Source: Pseudopithomyces maydicus
Lineage: Eukaryota; Ascomycota; Dothideomycetes; Pleosporales; Didymosphaeriaceae
Direction of reading: 5' to 3'
DNA: 64,000 bases
NCBI GenBank assembly: GCA_026873275.1
Contig: JANTUC010000012.1
Coordinates: forward strand, 1,136,001 to 1,200,000
Both the position numbers and the translations under genes were made by a program. The notes beneath the pieces are model-generated. The model saw nothing but the letters and a program-made list of their open reading frames with translations. It had not been told where the DNA came from and made no database searches. Shown one piece after another: positions 10,778 to 23,206 of the stretch (positions within the stretch are counted from its first letter, which is position 1; each line of letters begins with the position of its first letter).

Positions 10778-13594
10778 ATGGCACAACGAACCGCCGTGAA
10801 GACGACGTACGACATCGAGCGCACCCTCCAGCCAATTTACTCGGGTGGCAGCATCGCGCTCAGTGAGGATGGGCGCATTCTTGCCGCTTGCCTAGGTGAA
10901 GACGCGCTGCTCACCGATGTGACGAATGGACGAGAGCTGGGAAGAGTGGAAGGCGTGCGTGGCTCCCGGTCGTGCTTTCCGTCTGTTGCTAATCAGTGCT
11001 GCAGGATGGAGAACCGATCACTGCTCTTACATGTGAGCTGCCATTTTCAGTCACAACACGATGCATGTAGATACTAACAATTTCCAGTAACACCTTCCGC
11101 CTCTCACCTTATTGTATGCTCGCGATCAACCACTATGCATATATATTCACTGGCTCCCTCTGCATCCGAAGACGGCACTATCGAGCTCGAATTGCTCCGC
11201 TCCCTCCGCCCGCACACTTCGCCCGTTGTCACTGTCGCCGTCGACAAGACCGGAACCCTTCTCGCAACAGGAGGTGCAGATGGCGTCGTTAAAGTATGGG
11301 ATATTCGCGCAGGATATACAACCCACACGTTCAATAACCGTGGTGGTGTTGTGTCTGCGCTTCACTTTTTCCAAGTCGAAGTCGCAGGAAAAGAGGAGAC
11401 AAACGACAGTAACAAAAAGCGAAAGAGGAAGTCTCAGCTAGAAGAAGTCTCCGAGCTGGAAAATACCGAGACCACTTTGGAGTACAGACTTGCCTCAGGT
11501 GCTGAGGACGGCAAGATCCACATCTGGGATTTGCATAAACGGAAAAGTGCTGCCGTGTTGGACTCACATGTTTCCGTGGTGAGGTCTCTGGATTTTTCAC
11601 CGGAGCAGAACACACTTGTATCGGGAAGCAGAGACAAGACACTCATCATATGGGATGCTCGTAAATGGAAGCCAAAGCGCACCATTGCGGTACTTGAGAC
11701 TCTCGAAAGTGCTGGATTCGTTGCTGATGGACACATGGCATATTCCGGTGGAGAGAACGGTCGTATTCGGTTATGGTCTACCGAAACCTCACGAGAGCTC
11801 ACCCGGGAGCAGGAGCCCGGAATCGAGACCGATGCCATTGTAGAGGTGCTTCACTATCCGGATCTACCCTATATCATCTCAGTTCATGCCGACCAAGTGC
11901 TGAACTTCCACTCGCTTGGCTCCATTGAGTCGCCTTTACTCGAAGAAACAATAGAGCCTTTGCCTGTCTTCCGAAGGGTCTCTGGTACCCACGACGAAGT
12001 CATCGACCTGGCTTACATTGGCCCGGACAAATCGTTACTAGCATTGAACACAAATTCCGAGGATGTCCGTATAGTCACCCTGAAAGAAGAAGTCTCCGAC
12101 GAGTCAACAGAAGGAAAATATTGTGGAGCTGATGTGGCACTATTGAAGGGTCACGAGGATCTAATTATCTCTCTGGACGTAGACTGGTCTGGACATTGGC
12201 TCGCGACTGGATCTAAAGACAACACGGCCAGGCTCTGGAAAATCGACCCTAAGAACGAGTCGTATACATGTGCTGCCGTTCTGACAGGCCACGCGGAGTC
12301 ATTAGGCGCCATCGCACTGCCTCATAGTGCACCACCAGAGTCTTCAGCGGCGTACACGGACCCGCTTTCTCACCCACCTGCATTCATCATCACAGGATCT
12401 CAAGATCGCACCGTGAAGAGATGGGATACTAGCAAAGACATGAAGTCAAAGTTACGAGCCAAGTATACACGAAAAGCGCACGACAAAGACATCAATGCGG
12501 TCGATATCGATCCTACGGGTACAATGTTTGCCTCCGCATCACAGGACCGAACAGTAAAGATTTACTCGGCATCGGAAGGTGAAGCCGTAGGAGTTCTCCG
12601 TGGTCACCGTAGGGGTGTCTGGACTGTTAAATTCCAACCTAAAGACTCACAAGTTACGGGGGCTGGAGGGAAAGGGTTGATTGCAACTGGAAGTGCAGAC
12701 AAAACCGTCAAAATCTGGAGTCTGGCCGATTACAGCTGCTTGTTGACCCTGGAGGGCCATTCGAACAGCGTTCTCAAGCTCGCTTGGCTGCCCTACCGCC
12801 CAATCGATGCGCGCGATAAACGCGGTGCTCAGGTGGCTTCGGCTGCAGGTGATGGTCTAGTTAAGATTTGGGATGCGTCATCCGGGGAAGCGATGTCGAC
12901 GCTCGACAACCATACCGACCGTGTCTGGGCTCTTGCTGCAAATCCTACGACCGGTGCTTTGATCTCTGGCGGTGCAGATAGCGTGATCACGTTCTGGGAA
13001 GACACAACAAGCGCTACACTAGAGGCTGCGACGACTGCAGAGACTGAACGTGTAGAGCTGGATCAGAAGTTGCAGAACTACGCTTATTCAGGTAACTACC
13101 GCGAAGCGATCGTTCTTGCATTACAGATGGATCAGCCGGGTCGTCTCTTCACACTCTTCAAATCTGTTGTTGAGACTGACACTCCTGATGAGGAAAGTCT
13201 TACTGGTCTCAACGCTGTTGACGAGGTAATTTCCTCACTAGCAGACGAGCAGCTATACAAACTTCTGCTGCGCTTGCGCGACTGGAACACAAACGTGCGC
13301 TCTGCACCGATTGCACAAAGGATCCTTTGGGCGATCGTTAAAAGCTATCCTGCATCGCGTCTGGCCAGCTTGAAGCCTGCAGGTAAAGTAGGTGCAAAGG
13401 GCAGTCTGAAAGACGTGCTTGATGCCATCAAGGCGTACAGCGAGAGACACTACAAGAGAGTGGAAGAGCTGGTAGATGAAAGCTATCTGCTAGACTTTAC
13501 ATTAAGGGAAATGGATGAGGTCGGTGATGTTAAGAGCCTGACGAGTGGGACGAGCCAATTGGGACTTGGTAGTGATGTAGTCATGGTAGAATAG
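10778..13594 (+). CDS. utp13: U3 snoRNP/SSU processome WD-repeat protein Utp13 (TBL3 homologue)
   Basis: A subunit of the UTP-B complex, which acts in the nucleolus on the 5' external spacer of pre-rRNA during 18S maturation. CDS is join(10778..10954,11005..11032,11088..13594), 903 aa. The introns are 50 and 55 nt with branch motifs GCTAATC and ACTAAC, and restore the frame VEG-DGEPITALT-LTPSASH. Two beta-propellers of WD repeats are visible, for example GGADGVVKVWDIR, SGSRDKTLIIWDARK, TGSKDNTARLWKID, TGSQDRTVKRWD, SASQDRTVKIYSAS, ATGSADKTVKIWSL and AGDGLVKIWDAS. The last 150 residues (YAYSGNYREAIVLALQMDQP onward) match the helical Utp13 C-terminal domain. A short KKRKRKS basic patch interrupts an early blade. 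Length agrees with the family (about 815-900). Confidence 0.93.
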
Positions 13595-14011
13595 TGTTAC
13601 GTGCAGTGGCACGATTGAATATACCCACATCGAACTTTTATCGTATTTAATGCATCACGAATAGTGAAATTCAGCCGCTACAAAGCAATGCGTGTTGTTC
13701 AAACATACGTACTGTGAAAGTAAGCTTCAGAGTGCGCATACTTTGGCTCAATTCACGAATCAGAAGCTTGGACGTCCATTAGCGTAGCGCTGGATTCTCG
13801 GCATTAGCGTCTTGTTGATCGACAGCATCTCCCTTGACCTATTGCGCCTTTCAAGTCAATTGACTCGAACTTTTTTTAATAAAGCCCAAGAAATTGGAGG
13901 CTTCGCACTATTATTGATGAATATCGACAGAGAAATAGACAATGTCCAGATGATGGCGGCTGCAAAGACAGGATAAATGGTTTCTTTTCTCCTAGCGCTA
14001 AAACTTTCGAG
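13595..14011. other. Intergenic gap between UTP13 and the DEAH helicase gene
   Basis: 417 nt of AT-leaning spacer in a tandem plus-strand arrangement. It must hold the UTP13 3' end and the helicase promoter; no distinct motif was identified. Confidence 0.5.
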
Positions 14012-17000
14012 ATGAGACTTCTCCAGTTGCGGCCAGCTACACGACTGCAAAGACCATCGAGATGCATTCGTTCCAGGAGGATCCATGCTGCAAGCAATCC
14101 TCCATGGTGTACTACGAAGATCCTGAACACGAGGCGATGTATTACGACACTCACTCGCGGTTATGCTACGGTTCACGTGGACGAAAGTTACAAGATTTCC
14201 CAGCCGGCCGTGGACACAGTTGATACCACCCACAGACCATTGGACCAAGTTTTACTGGACCTGAAGCAGAAAGAGCAATATGCGCACGCTTCTCCACGCC
14301 TATTCGAAACCAAGTATATACACAGTGAAATGCACAACATGTGTCAAACCAAAGGCTTGGAGTTGAAAGTTGGCATCAAAATAGAAAAAGAAGAACCTGG
14401 CGGTCCTTTTAATTGTTCTCTACATCTTGAAATTCCAGGGCTAATCAACGAGAGAACTTTTGGATCAGACAGACCTTCAAAAAAAGCAAGGGAAGCCGCA
14501 TGGGTTGCGATGCTTGTAAAACTGGATCAAAGTGGAGCTCTTACGGAATTGGTCTGTGAATGCAAAGCCAACAACGACGGCAGGAGAAAACGCCCATCGA
14601 TTCAAATACCAATGGGCTCCGAGGAAATCGACATTATGCGACAAGTCATAGCCGAGGTCAATCAGGCCGGTTTACCTGACAAGCAAGAAGATTTGACTGC
14701 ATCAGAAATAGATATTTGGTCCAACGCACACAAGCGCCCACGTAGGCCGCTGGATGTAGCCAACAAGCACCTTCTCAAGCGTCTAAAACACATTGAAAAG
14801 AGTCCGGATATGGCGGATCTTCGCAAGGTAAAGTCATCATTACCGATGAGTCAACATGCTTCGCAGACTCTTGAGCTTATATCCAGCGGGGTGTATAGCA
14901 TCATCACTGGTGCTACAGGAAGCGGCAAGACAACACAAGTACCCCAGATCATTCTCGATGACGCGATCCGGAAGGGCAAGGGTGCAGCATGCGATATAAT
15001 ATGTACCCAACCGCGCAGAATCGCCGCTTCTTCTGTGGCGCAACGAGTCGCCAAAGAACGTGGTGAATCTTTGGGAGACTCCGTGGGCTACCAAGTGCGG
15101 TGGGATTCGGATCTGCCAATGCTCGGAGGGAGCATTACCTATTGTACAACAGGTATTCTTCTGGAGCAGCTCAAGTGGAATCCTGATGGTGTGATGGACA
15201 ATGCATCGCATCTTGTGATAGATGAAATTCACATGCGAGATACGTTGATTGACTTTCTTCTTATCGTCTTGAAAAAAGCAATCAAGGCGAGACAACGCGC
15301 CGGAAAGACTGTCCCGAAAGTTATCCTTATGTCTGCAACCATGGACACCACACTTTTCTCAGAATACATGTCGAACGAGGTCGATGGCAAATCAACGCCG
15401 TGCTCATCTCTACATGTTCCAGGCCATGCTTTTCCCGTAACAGAAAAGTATCTCGACGAAATTCTAGAGGAAATCCCTGAAGCATATACCGAAGTCCTCG
15501 AAAGTCTAATGCAGCGCGAAAAAAATGCCACCAAACAATATCTAGAGGCCGAGCAATCATTCGGACGCGGGGATGCTGAACCTGCTGCGGATCCAGCATC
15601 TAACGACTCTGAAAACACTGTTGACTCCCAAATGTCCACCCAGAAGGAGACAAGTCTCGTTCCCCTGGCTCTACTGGTCACGACCATCGCACACATTTGC
15701 AAGACAAGTAAACATGGTGCGATTCTTGTGTTTTTACCGGGTCTCTTTGAGATAACGGCAGCAGAAGAACTGATGAAGGAGGCCCCTATCCTCGGAACTG
15801 ACTTTTCAGATGAAACGACTTTCCGATTCCATGCATTGCATTCGACGGTGCAGGATGATAAGCAGCACGAGATCTTTAAACCTCTGCCAAGTGGCTGTCG
15901 ACGTATCATACTTTCTACCAACATTGCCGAAACCAGCGTCACTGTACCTGATGTTAAATACGTAGTCGATCTTGGAAAAATGCGCCAGGAGATCTATCAT
16001 CATGAACAGCGAATCACAGCGCTTGAGACGATATGGCAAAGCCAGTCAAATGCACGACAACGAGCTGGTCGAGCCGGAAGGGTTTCCCAGGGCTACTACT
16101 ACGCTCTATATTCTCGCAAGCGCAGGGAAGCCATGGCTGCATATGGTACACCGGAACTTTTGTGTACTGACCTTCAGGAGACATGTCTATCGGTCAAAGT
16201 CCAAGGCCTAGATGAGTCTGTCTCAAGTTTCTTGTCAGCTGCCGTGGAGCCGCCGTCACCAATTGCCGTTCAAGCTGCTATCAACAATCTTAAAGAAATC
16301 GAGGCTTTTACGGCAGATGAAGAACTGACCGCATTAGGTGGCATTCTAGCGCGGCTTCCCATCCATCCTGCTCTGGGCAAGATGGTCATTCTCGGCATGG
16401 TATTCCGCTGCTTTGACCCAATTATAATCATTGCAACAATGACCACGCAAAATCCCTTTTTCCTCTTTCCGCTAGACAAAAGAGTGGAGGCCCGTGCCAG
16501 CAAAAAGGCTCTTGGTGTGACCGACTCAGATCACATGGCTGAGTTGCAAGGCTACCGAGAATTATGGAAAAGCTTGCGTGAAAACGGGAGACAAGAGACC
16601 GTCCGCATAGCGACCGAGAGATTCTTTCACTATGGTGTCTTCAACGTAACTCGTCGGAGCGCCCATCAGATCACACAGCATCTAATCAATATCGGCCTCG
16701 TAGACGCGGTCGCGGCGAGGGAACATGCAGATTACGGGTTCGGCGGCGAGGCGCTGAATCGCAACTCGGGAAACACAGAGCTCATCAAATGTCTACTTAC
16801 TGCAGGGCTCTACCCTAACATTGGGAGTCGACAAAAGTTGGGGCGGAAGGGAAGAATATACCGCACAGGCTCGAAAGAAGGCATCATAATGCATCCAAGG
16901 TCCATCAACGACGTCAGGCGAAAAGCGGATGATGCCTCGATGTTCGTTTTTACGACGCTGGCACGCAGCGCGAGTAGCGATGCTCTCACCATGCGAAACT

Positions 17001-17395
17001 CCACTCTCATCAGCCCGCTTGTAGCTTTGCTCTTCGGCGGTCGTTTAGAAGAGAAAAAGGATAGCTCGGAAATTGTGATGGACGACTGGCTTTCGATCGA
17101 AGTCGGTGGGGAAGAAAAGTACGAAGCTTCCGCCTTATTGACGAAGTTCAGAGACGCGAAGGACCGGATGCTGAACAGCGTGTTCAGATCGCTTTCCGAC
17201 CCTAACAGCGAAGCGTTGATCGACGATCCCGTCAGAGAGGCTTTCGTGGATGGACTGCTGCGGCTATTGGAGGTACATGATGGGCTGAAACCGGACGAGG
17301 AGCAGGCAGCAGGCCAAGAAATGAGCAAGAATAGCTGGGCTAGCGCCGTTGAATTTTACAATTCCGATGGTGTCAAAAATATCGATGAGTTTTGA
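14012..17395 (+). CDS. DEAH-box RNA helicase with dsRBD-like region, probably mitochondrial (DHX30/DHX36-like)
   Basis: A single-exon 1127-aa ATP-dependent RNA helicase of superfamily 2. The N-terminus is rich in Arg with almost no acidic residues for 50 residues (MRLLQLRPATRLQRPSRC...TLTRGYAT), which looks like a mitochondrial presequence. Residues about 100-175 resemble a double-stranded RNA-binding fold, ending SKKAREAAWVAML. The motor has Walker A GATGSGKTT (300-308), motif Ia TQPRRIAA, DEIH (404-407), SAT (441-443) and motif VI QRAGRAGR, followed by winged-helix/ratchet (HA2) and OB-fold regions. An acidic insert (about residues 505-545) lies between the two RecA domains. In animals DHX30 of this subgroup serves mitochondrial ribosome assembly; a similar role here is inference. 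Start is the first ATG and gives the presequence. Confidence 0.85.
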   Translation: MRLLQLRPATRLQRPSRCIRSRRIHAASNPPWCTTKILNTRRCITTLTRGYATVHVDESYKISQPAVDTVDTTHRPLDQVLLDLKQKEQYAHASPRLFETKYIHSEMHNMCQTKGLELKVGIKIEKEEPGGPFNCSLHLEIPGLINERTFGSDRPSKKAREAAWVAMLVKLDQSGALTELVCECKANNDGRRKRPSIQIPMGSEEIDIMRQVIAEVNQAGLPDKQEDLTASEIDIWSNAHKRPRRPLDVANKHLLKRLKHIEKSPDMADLRKVKSSLPMSQHASQTLELISSGVYSIITGATGSGKTTQVPQIILDDAIRKGKGAACDIICTQPRRIAASSVAQRVAKERGESLGDSVGYQVRWDSDLPMLGGSITYCTTGILLEQLKWNPDGVMDNASHLVIDEIHMRDTLIDFLLIVLKKAIKARQRAGKTVPKVILMSATMDTTLFSEYMSNEVDGKSTPCSSLHVPGHAFPVTEKYLDEILEEIPEAYTEVLESLMQREKNATKQYLEAEQSFGRGDAEPAADPASNDSENTVDSQMSTQKETSLVPLALLVTTIAHICKTSKHGAILVFLPGLFEITAAEELMKEAPILGTDFSDETTFRFHALHSTVQDDKQHEIFKPLPSGCRRIILSTNIAETSVTVPDVKYVVDLGKMRQEIYHHEQRITALETIWQSQSNARQRAGRAGRVSQGYYYALYSRKRREAMAAYGTPELLCTDLQETCLSVKVQGLDESVSSFLSAAVEPPSPIAVQAAINNLKEIEAFTADEELTALGGILARLPIHPALGKMVILGMVFRCFDPIIIIATMTTQNPFFLFPLDKRVEARASKKALGVTDSDHMAELQGYRELWKSLRENGRQETVRIATERFFHYGVFNVTRRSAHQITQHLINIGLVDAVAAREHADYGFGGEALNRNSGNTELIKCLLTAGLYPNIGSRQKLGRKGRIYRTGSKEGIIMHPRSINDVRRKADDASMFVFTTLARSASSDALTMRNSTLISPLVALLFGGRLEEKKDSSEIVMDDWLSIEVGGEEKYEASALLTKFRDAKDRMLNSVFRSLSDPNSEALIDDPVREAFVDGLLRLLEVHDGLKPDEEQAAGQEMSKNSWASAVEFYNSDGVKNIDEF

Positions 17396-20317
17396 GGGAA
17401 GGATTCTGGCATGTATTTAGCGTGCATCTGCATTATAGAGAGTAGCGCATCGTAGAATATATTTAGTGTCCACATGTACTATAGTGAGCAAAAGCTCCGG
17501 TGTCGTCCATCTTAATAGAGTTATTATTTGACAAGGAATAAGGTCAATCGCGGCAATCACTTGCTTTCCTGCATGCCGAGCCACTGCTTCTCACTACGTA
17601 TCAAGCCTAACATGTCGATACTCACAGTGGGCAGTAGATTCATCAACACACATCGTACTTGCACTCTAAGTGAAAAAAGCTCAAGTTGAATACATTGCAG
17701 TTGCAAGTGTCAATGCGAGACAGGTGGGTATGTCAGGCCTCCAAGACAAGGTTGGGTGGGTGGGGGATCTGCAGATAGCTGCAGGATAGGAATTTGCTAT
17801 GGGAAGAAGCGAAATGAGACATTGAGCACACACCTTTACGGTCAGGCAAGAGTTGAAGATGCATTTTTGCGGTAATGAAGACACTATAGATGAATACTAC
17901 CCTTCGTGTCTTCAAACCCGCTGCGCGATATCCGCCCCTCGCACAGCATTCTACATACTCCCCTCCCTTGTGTAATCACCGAGGTTCCCTGCTCGCATCG
18001 CTTGCTAGAGCGTTACTATTCTCCCCCAATCTTGCATCGAAGGATGGCAAGTGTTTACGTATGTACGCCCGTCGGCAGCTAGGCAGCGGATCATCCAGGC
18101 AAGGCTACCTCGTAGTGCTAAAGAAGGCTGGAAAACAATATACAGAGGACAAGGGAGTGCATATATGGGGCACGCGATGTCCGAAAGCGGATTAAAACGT
18201 TTCGAAACGCTACCGAAAATACGTGCAGGGCGGCTGACGGGCACGTTGTCTCGAACTGATGGTCCGGGTTGTGGGGAGGGGAGGCAGACACGGGTGCGTG
18301 TGTACTTGTGCAAGCAAGCAAGCATTGTGGGATTAAAATACATAGTGTACATAGGTGCCATGGCGGACACAGGCGAGGGCACACGGCCTGGCAGTTTTTG
18401 TGGGGAATGCTTACTCCAGGATGGACTCGCAGGAGTTAGTTACCGTAGGAGTAGGGCTGGGCACTTGCCAGACGTTGGCTATGGCTACGGAAGATAGCCC
18501 CCACACACAAAGCACGCTCTACCTTGAGGTCCACAGGCTTGGCTCGTTCGGCACACGACCTCGTCCACGAACCTGCAGCATGCTCACCGTTACGCGGCTG
18601 ACTGCGGAAGGGACGGGCCTCTGCCTGCGGCGCGGACGAGTTGGTGTGAGGAGGAGGCGTGGGAACGACCAAGCTCACGGCCGCTGTGGAGGCTTCGACG
18701 GATGCGATACATACATGTCGCGCCAGTCGACGAAGACGTTGCAAGATGGGCGTGCACGAATTCGCCTACCACCACTGTCGATACAGTAGTCGAGGCCCTT
18801 GCAGATGGTTTGGCGAGGCATGCCATGGCATGGTGAGATAATGCCCCAAAAATAGCCGTGCTTTCTGCGCACATGTCCTGAAGAAACGAAACAAATAGTT
18901 CCGAATGGGTGCGCGAGGGCCGGGCGCGACGTCAAATGGCATGGATGCAGCAATATTGCCACGGCGGGTGGCCGGTTCGGGGCATTTTGCTCAGAATAGC
19001 CAGCGGTCTGGCGGCGCACCTCATGCCTTGGATGCAGATGCAGATGCCGGCCGTCACTCGCTGCTACTGCCCTGAGCCGGCTTCGCAAGTGCTGACTGTT
19101 CTGCAACGAGGCGGACAAGATGGCTCTCTGTCTGTATGTTGGCAGCGAGGACCACAGGCGCTCTTATGCGACAGCCGGCCGGTGGGTTGTCGCACTCTCG
19201 CCTCGCCTCGCCATGGTAGCTTCACGGCCACCACCCACGGTCGCGGCGGCAGGCGACTCGAGCAGCGAGTGCACGCACCCACCTGGCAGCCTCGAGCCCA
19301 CTTTTGCAGCGGGTCGGTGATCCTGCTCAAGGGTGACGGGCGGATCTGATGGCGCGATTGGCCTCTGCTGGTCCCCGCGAGGCGCCTGCGGGAGCTTGTT
19401 TCCACACGTCGTTTATGCTAGACCCTGTCCCCGCTGGCCATTCACGCCCGCCACCGCCCAAGTCTGTTTGTGCAGGCGCGAAACAGCCCGCCGCCATTGG
19501 CCCGCGCCCGCCGCTCCCCCCGGCACCTCAACGCCCACATCCATGGCGTCTATCTGGGCGCTCTCTGCCCTTCCGAGTGGCACGCTGCTGAAAGCACTCG
19601 AGATGGCCCTGTCTCTTCTCTCCCCCAGCGTCCCCACCCCTCCCTCCGACTGACTATCTATTGCGGCGCAGTGCGACCTCGGTCTTCGCCCGCTCCTCAT
19701 AATTGCCTCCAGTCGCCTCGTCTGCCTCTGCTGCTCCCAGGTGCTGACGCCGCTCCAAGTGATCAGCAAAAGTCAGCGCTTCTTCAACACCAAGAGCCTA
19801 GAGGCCACCTGCAGGTGCTGGGTCTGGAAGCCCACTCTTCTCACGTCGTTTATTGCTTTCTCCCGGGCGTCTATTTCTGGGCTCGTCCACCCACCTGGCC
19901 TATCAGCCTGCGACCTGCAGTGTACACCACGCCGTTGGCGCCGTACATTTAGTCTTGTGTAAGTACCCGCCAGCCTCCATCCCAACTCTCTCCACCATCA
20001 CCCGTGCTCCCCGCCCGCCCAATCCCACCCGTCCACGCCCCTCCAAGCGCCCGAGACAAAAGGCCAGCGCTTCGCACTCGTCCTTGCTTCTCTTCCTCTC
20101 TCCTGCCAGCAGGTCTCACTATCGTAATACTCTCCTCCCTCTCTCTCTCTCTCTTTGTCCTCGACACGTCGAAACCTGGACTGGATCCACGTTGCCGTTG
20201 TTGCCACAGACTCCCCTCTCGCCCTCCTCACCTACACACCTACACACCTCCACCTCCTCTGCCCATTCCATGCGAATCCTCCACAATTCCACCGCGTGAA
20301 CCGCATCAAGTTGTAGG
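17396..20317. other. Intergenic gap with long pyrimidine-rich leader of the next gene
   Basis: 2.9 kb with no convincing gene. A CT dinucleotide run (20139-20154) lies in what is probably the leader of the gene starting at 20318. A GTAAGT donor at about 19959 and a TTGTAG acceptor directly before the ATG would allow a 5' leader intron of about 355 nt. The open frames in 18.0-19.7 kb are Arg/Pro/Ser-rich in several frames and unsupported. Confidence 0.5.
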
Positions 20318-21909
20318 ATGGCAACCAACGATAAAAAGTCTGTCACAGTTACCATCGAGAAACGGAATTCCAGAGACTCGCTGTCACCGCCGACAAAGTC
20401 TCCGCGCACAGCACGCTTCGCCGAGGCGACTTCGGTCTACTCGCCCATCGATCCACCACAGCGACCCCTCGACTACCCTACCAACCACTACCAGCCCCAG
20501 GCCCAGGTATCTGACGTGGGCTTCGGCTACGTCCAACCCATCGAGATGGAGGAAACCGACAGGAAGTACCTTCCTCCGCCCACGCCAAAGACACCTCTTA
20601 GGAGCGCACTCAAGTCGCCCGGCGCACCCCCACGGACTGCAGAGACCACCATCCTCAGCCCGACCTTCAGGGAAGAGCAGATTCTCGAGAAGCGGGAACA
20701 GTCAACAGAGAAGGAGCAGCAGAAAGATTTGGTACGTTTCATTATTAGCTTCCGCTTTTGCAGCTCACTGACAGCCCGCAGAAAATCAAGATCCGAGTGC
20801 GGGTGGCAAAGATATTCCTACGAGGTATCAACTTTGCCTGCAGTCTCATTGTTCTTTCTATGCTTGCCACCGCCTTCTCCATCTTCAATGCCACAAAGCA
20901 CCTCCCTAAACGAAATAACCTCCCACCCTGGGCCGTAGGGCAGAAGATCTGGCCTCAGGTTATGCTTCTGGTTATCGCTTGCGTCTCGCTTGTCTTCTCC
21001 ATCTTCGTCATGATTGCATACTCAAGAGGTGGTCATCACAGAGCAGAGAAAGTCGCCGCCTATTACACTGTCTTCGCCGTGGGTTTCTTCATCTTCAGCA
21101 TCATCATGTGGGCTGTCGGTGCCGCTGTCTTCAACCAAAGTAAATCGCAAGGAAACGGCAAAGACATGTGGGGATGGTCATGCGTAGAAAATCCACGAAG
21201 ACACTTGTTCGAGGACGACGTGGCCTACGGTCTCATGTGCCGCCTTCAGGTGAGTAATACCGTGCCGCTTTCCAACCTTTTCACGGCTAACAATACAATC
21301 TAGAATTGGTCTCTTGTCTGCTGCATCATAGAAGTCGTTGTTGAAACGCTCTGCATCATCATTTACGCTATCGTCTTTTACCGTTTCTGGTCCAAGCGCA
21401 AGCTCCGAAAGTCCATGGCCATCCGCGACAAGGCTCGCTCTGATCTCTACCTCGCTCAGCTCCGCTCCCAGTCTGCACCAAACACACCTGGATTCGGTCC
21501 GCTTTCGCCCCGCTCTGGAGGCTGGAGGCCACCTCCAGGTCACCAGCAGTACTACGACCCGCAATCCGCCGCTGAGAACGGCGAGAGCGATAAGGTTCAA
21601 TACGCGTACGCTCGCGAAATTGCTCAACCACAGCCCTTCTCTCTGCAAGCGCCGCCAATCAAGGTCACCGGTGCCACCCCCAAGGTTGAGCAAGACGGCT
21701 TCGAAGCTCCCACAAGAACACAAACCTCATCACCACCCGTCTCCCCCGGCTTCCAGGAGAGGCAGAACGAGCACGTTGGTGCTGCACCTGGCGAGCAGCA
21801 ATACGCCTCCGTGCCCATTCCAGGCGCCTACCAGCCGCTTGCGAGCCCATCCTACCCGCCACAACCCGCATCGAATGCCCCAGGCTTCGATTTCGGGACC
21901 GGCAGATAA
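20318..21909 (+). CDS. Four-TM (MARVEL-like) fungal membrane protein with disordered tails
   Basis: I do not recognise a named family, but the layout is clear. CDS is join(20318..20731,20782..21249,21304..21909), 495 aa; both introns (50 and 54 nt) lie between codons. Residues 1-135 are polar and Ser/Pro-rich with many possible phosphorylation sites (SPPTKSPRT, PPPTPKTPLRSALKSP). Four hydrophobic segments follow: GINFACSLIVLSMLATAFSI, WPQVMLLVIACVSLVFSIFV, YYTVFAVGFFIFSIIMWAVG and NWSLVCCIIEVVVETLCIII. The 3-4 loop has two cysteines (SCVENP, GLMCRLQ). A Pro/Gln-rich tail of about 160 residues ends the protein. The pattern suggests a plasma-membrane MARVEL-type scaffold with both tails in the cytosol; function is not known. 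Confidence 0.8.
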
Positions 21910-23069
21910 GCATGTTTTGAGATTTCCATCGCTCAAAGTCGGATTAGCGTAACGAAACGTCGTTGATATATCATTTTCTTTTTTTTTCTCTTCTCACACC
22001 TATATCTGCGGGATCAGGGTCATTTTTGGGCTGGCTGGCGATCTCGGGGATATACCTTGTACATGATTTCCCAAACTTTTTTTGTCCGCTGGAGTGGCGG
22101 GGGCTTTGGCCTCTTTTTTTTATTATCACTTTTTTTTGTCTATCGATCGCTGATAATTTCCTTTGATACCTAACCTACCTAGCTGGCTGTGCTGGAATTT
22201 GCTGGATGACTCTCCTATTTGGGATGAATGGGGGGTCTTGTACAGAGTAGTTCGCAGAGTTGCGACATGCAAAAGATGATATTTACCCTCATGATGAGTG
22301 TGTTTTTTGAGTGTGCATGTGATGTGATTTGGTCGGGTGCATAGTAACAGTACTCACGATTATGAGATGAGGTACATCTAGAACGACCATGGAATATTCT
22401 TTCAAGCGACGGCAATTTCGATGCGCCCAGTCGTCAACCAACCACAACGCAAGCACAACGAGCAACGCCCACCCCTTCGTCAACGAAACCGCCAACGCCA
22501 AAGGCCCTCTTCCCATCTCGCCTCCCGACCCCTAACCCCCACCCCCAGTCTAGCCCAGCCCACCCGGTGCCAGCCAACCTCCCATGCGACCACGCCAACT
22601 CATCACATTGCCCAGCCCACCCAGCGCCTCGCCAAACCCGCTCGTGGGAAAAAAAGCCATTTCCCATTTCATTTCCATGCATACAGTAATTCCATGCTCT
22701 CGCCACAATGCTTACACAGCGATTAATTCCATGCTTCAATCCTTCCACATCCATCATACACACAAATATGTACACCTCACCAAAAGCTTACATAGATGAT
22801 AATTCAATTTCACGGCACATGGATATATACCGCACACAGTACTACTGTACTGTACATGTGTAGAATCCCCCTTCTCTCCCTTCCATCCCCAAACCGCCCA
22901 CGCGACACCCTCCCGAACCAAAGGCAATAGCGGGTACGCGTGTGCGAATGAAACCGTGTGGGCACTCGGTGCAGGCGTCGGTGCAGGCGCCTACTGTTAC
23001 CTGTACATGGCGTGGAGAAAGGGCGTTAAGCGTGGCACGGGCGGGAGAGTGGGAACAGGGGTGCGGCGA

Positions 23070-23152
23070 GTATGTATGTACGTACCGTACCGTAGGTACA
23101 TAAGGTACGGTAGGTAGGTAGGTATTTACATAAGGGTACTACGGTAGGCGCT
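23070..23152. repeat. GTAC/GTAGGTA-rich simple repeat
   Basis: Imperfect iterations of GTAC, GTACCGTA and GTAGGTA, including three GTAG units in a row near 23110-23123. Many copies are near-palindromic, so cruciform or slippage-prone DNA is possible. Confidence 0.75.
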
Positions 23153-23181
23153 CGGGTCGGTCGGGAAAGGCCGACGGGACG

Positions 23182-23206
23182 GGATGGATGGATGGATGGA
23201 TGGATT
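23182..23206. repeat. GGAT tetranucleotide microsatellite
   Basis: About five GGAT units in a row followed by a degenerate copy (GGATTGATGG). A polymorphic marker candidate. Confidence 0.85.

Noticed and set aside
18000..19700. Several 60-150 codon frames on both strands
   Set aside because: All are Arg/Pro/Ser/Thr-rich, overlap each other in several frames and lack domains or splice continuity.
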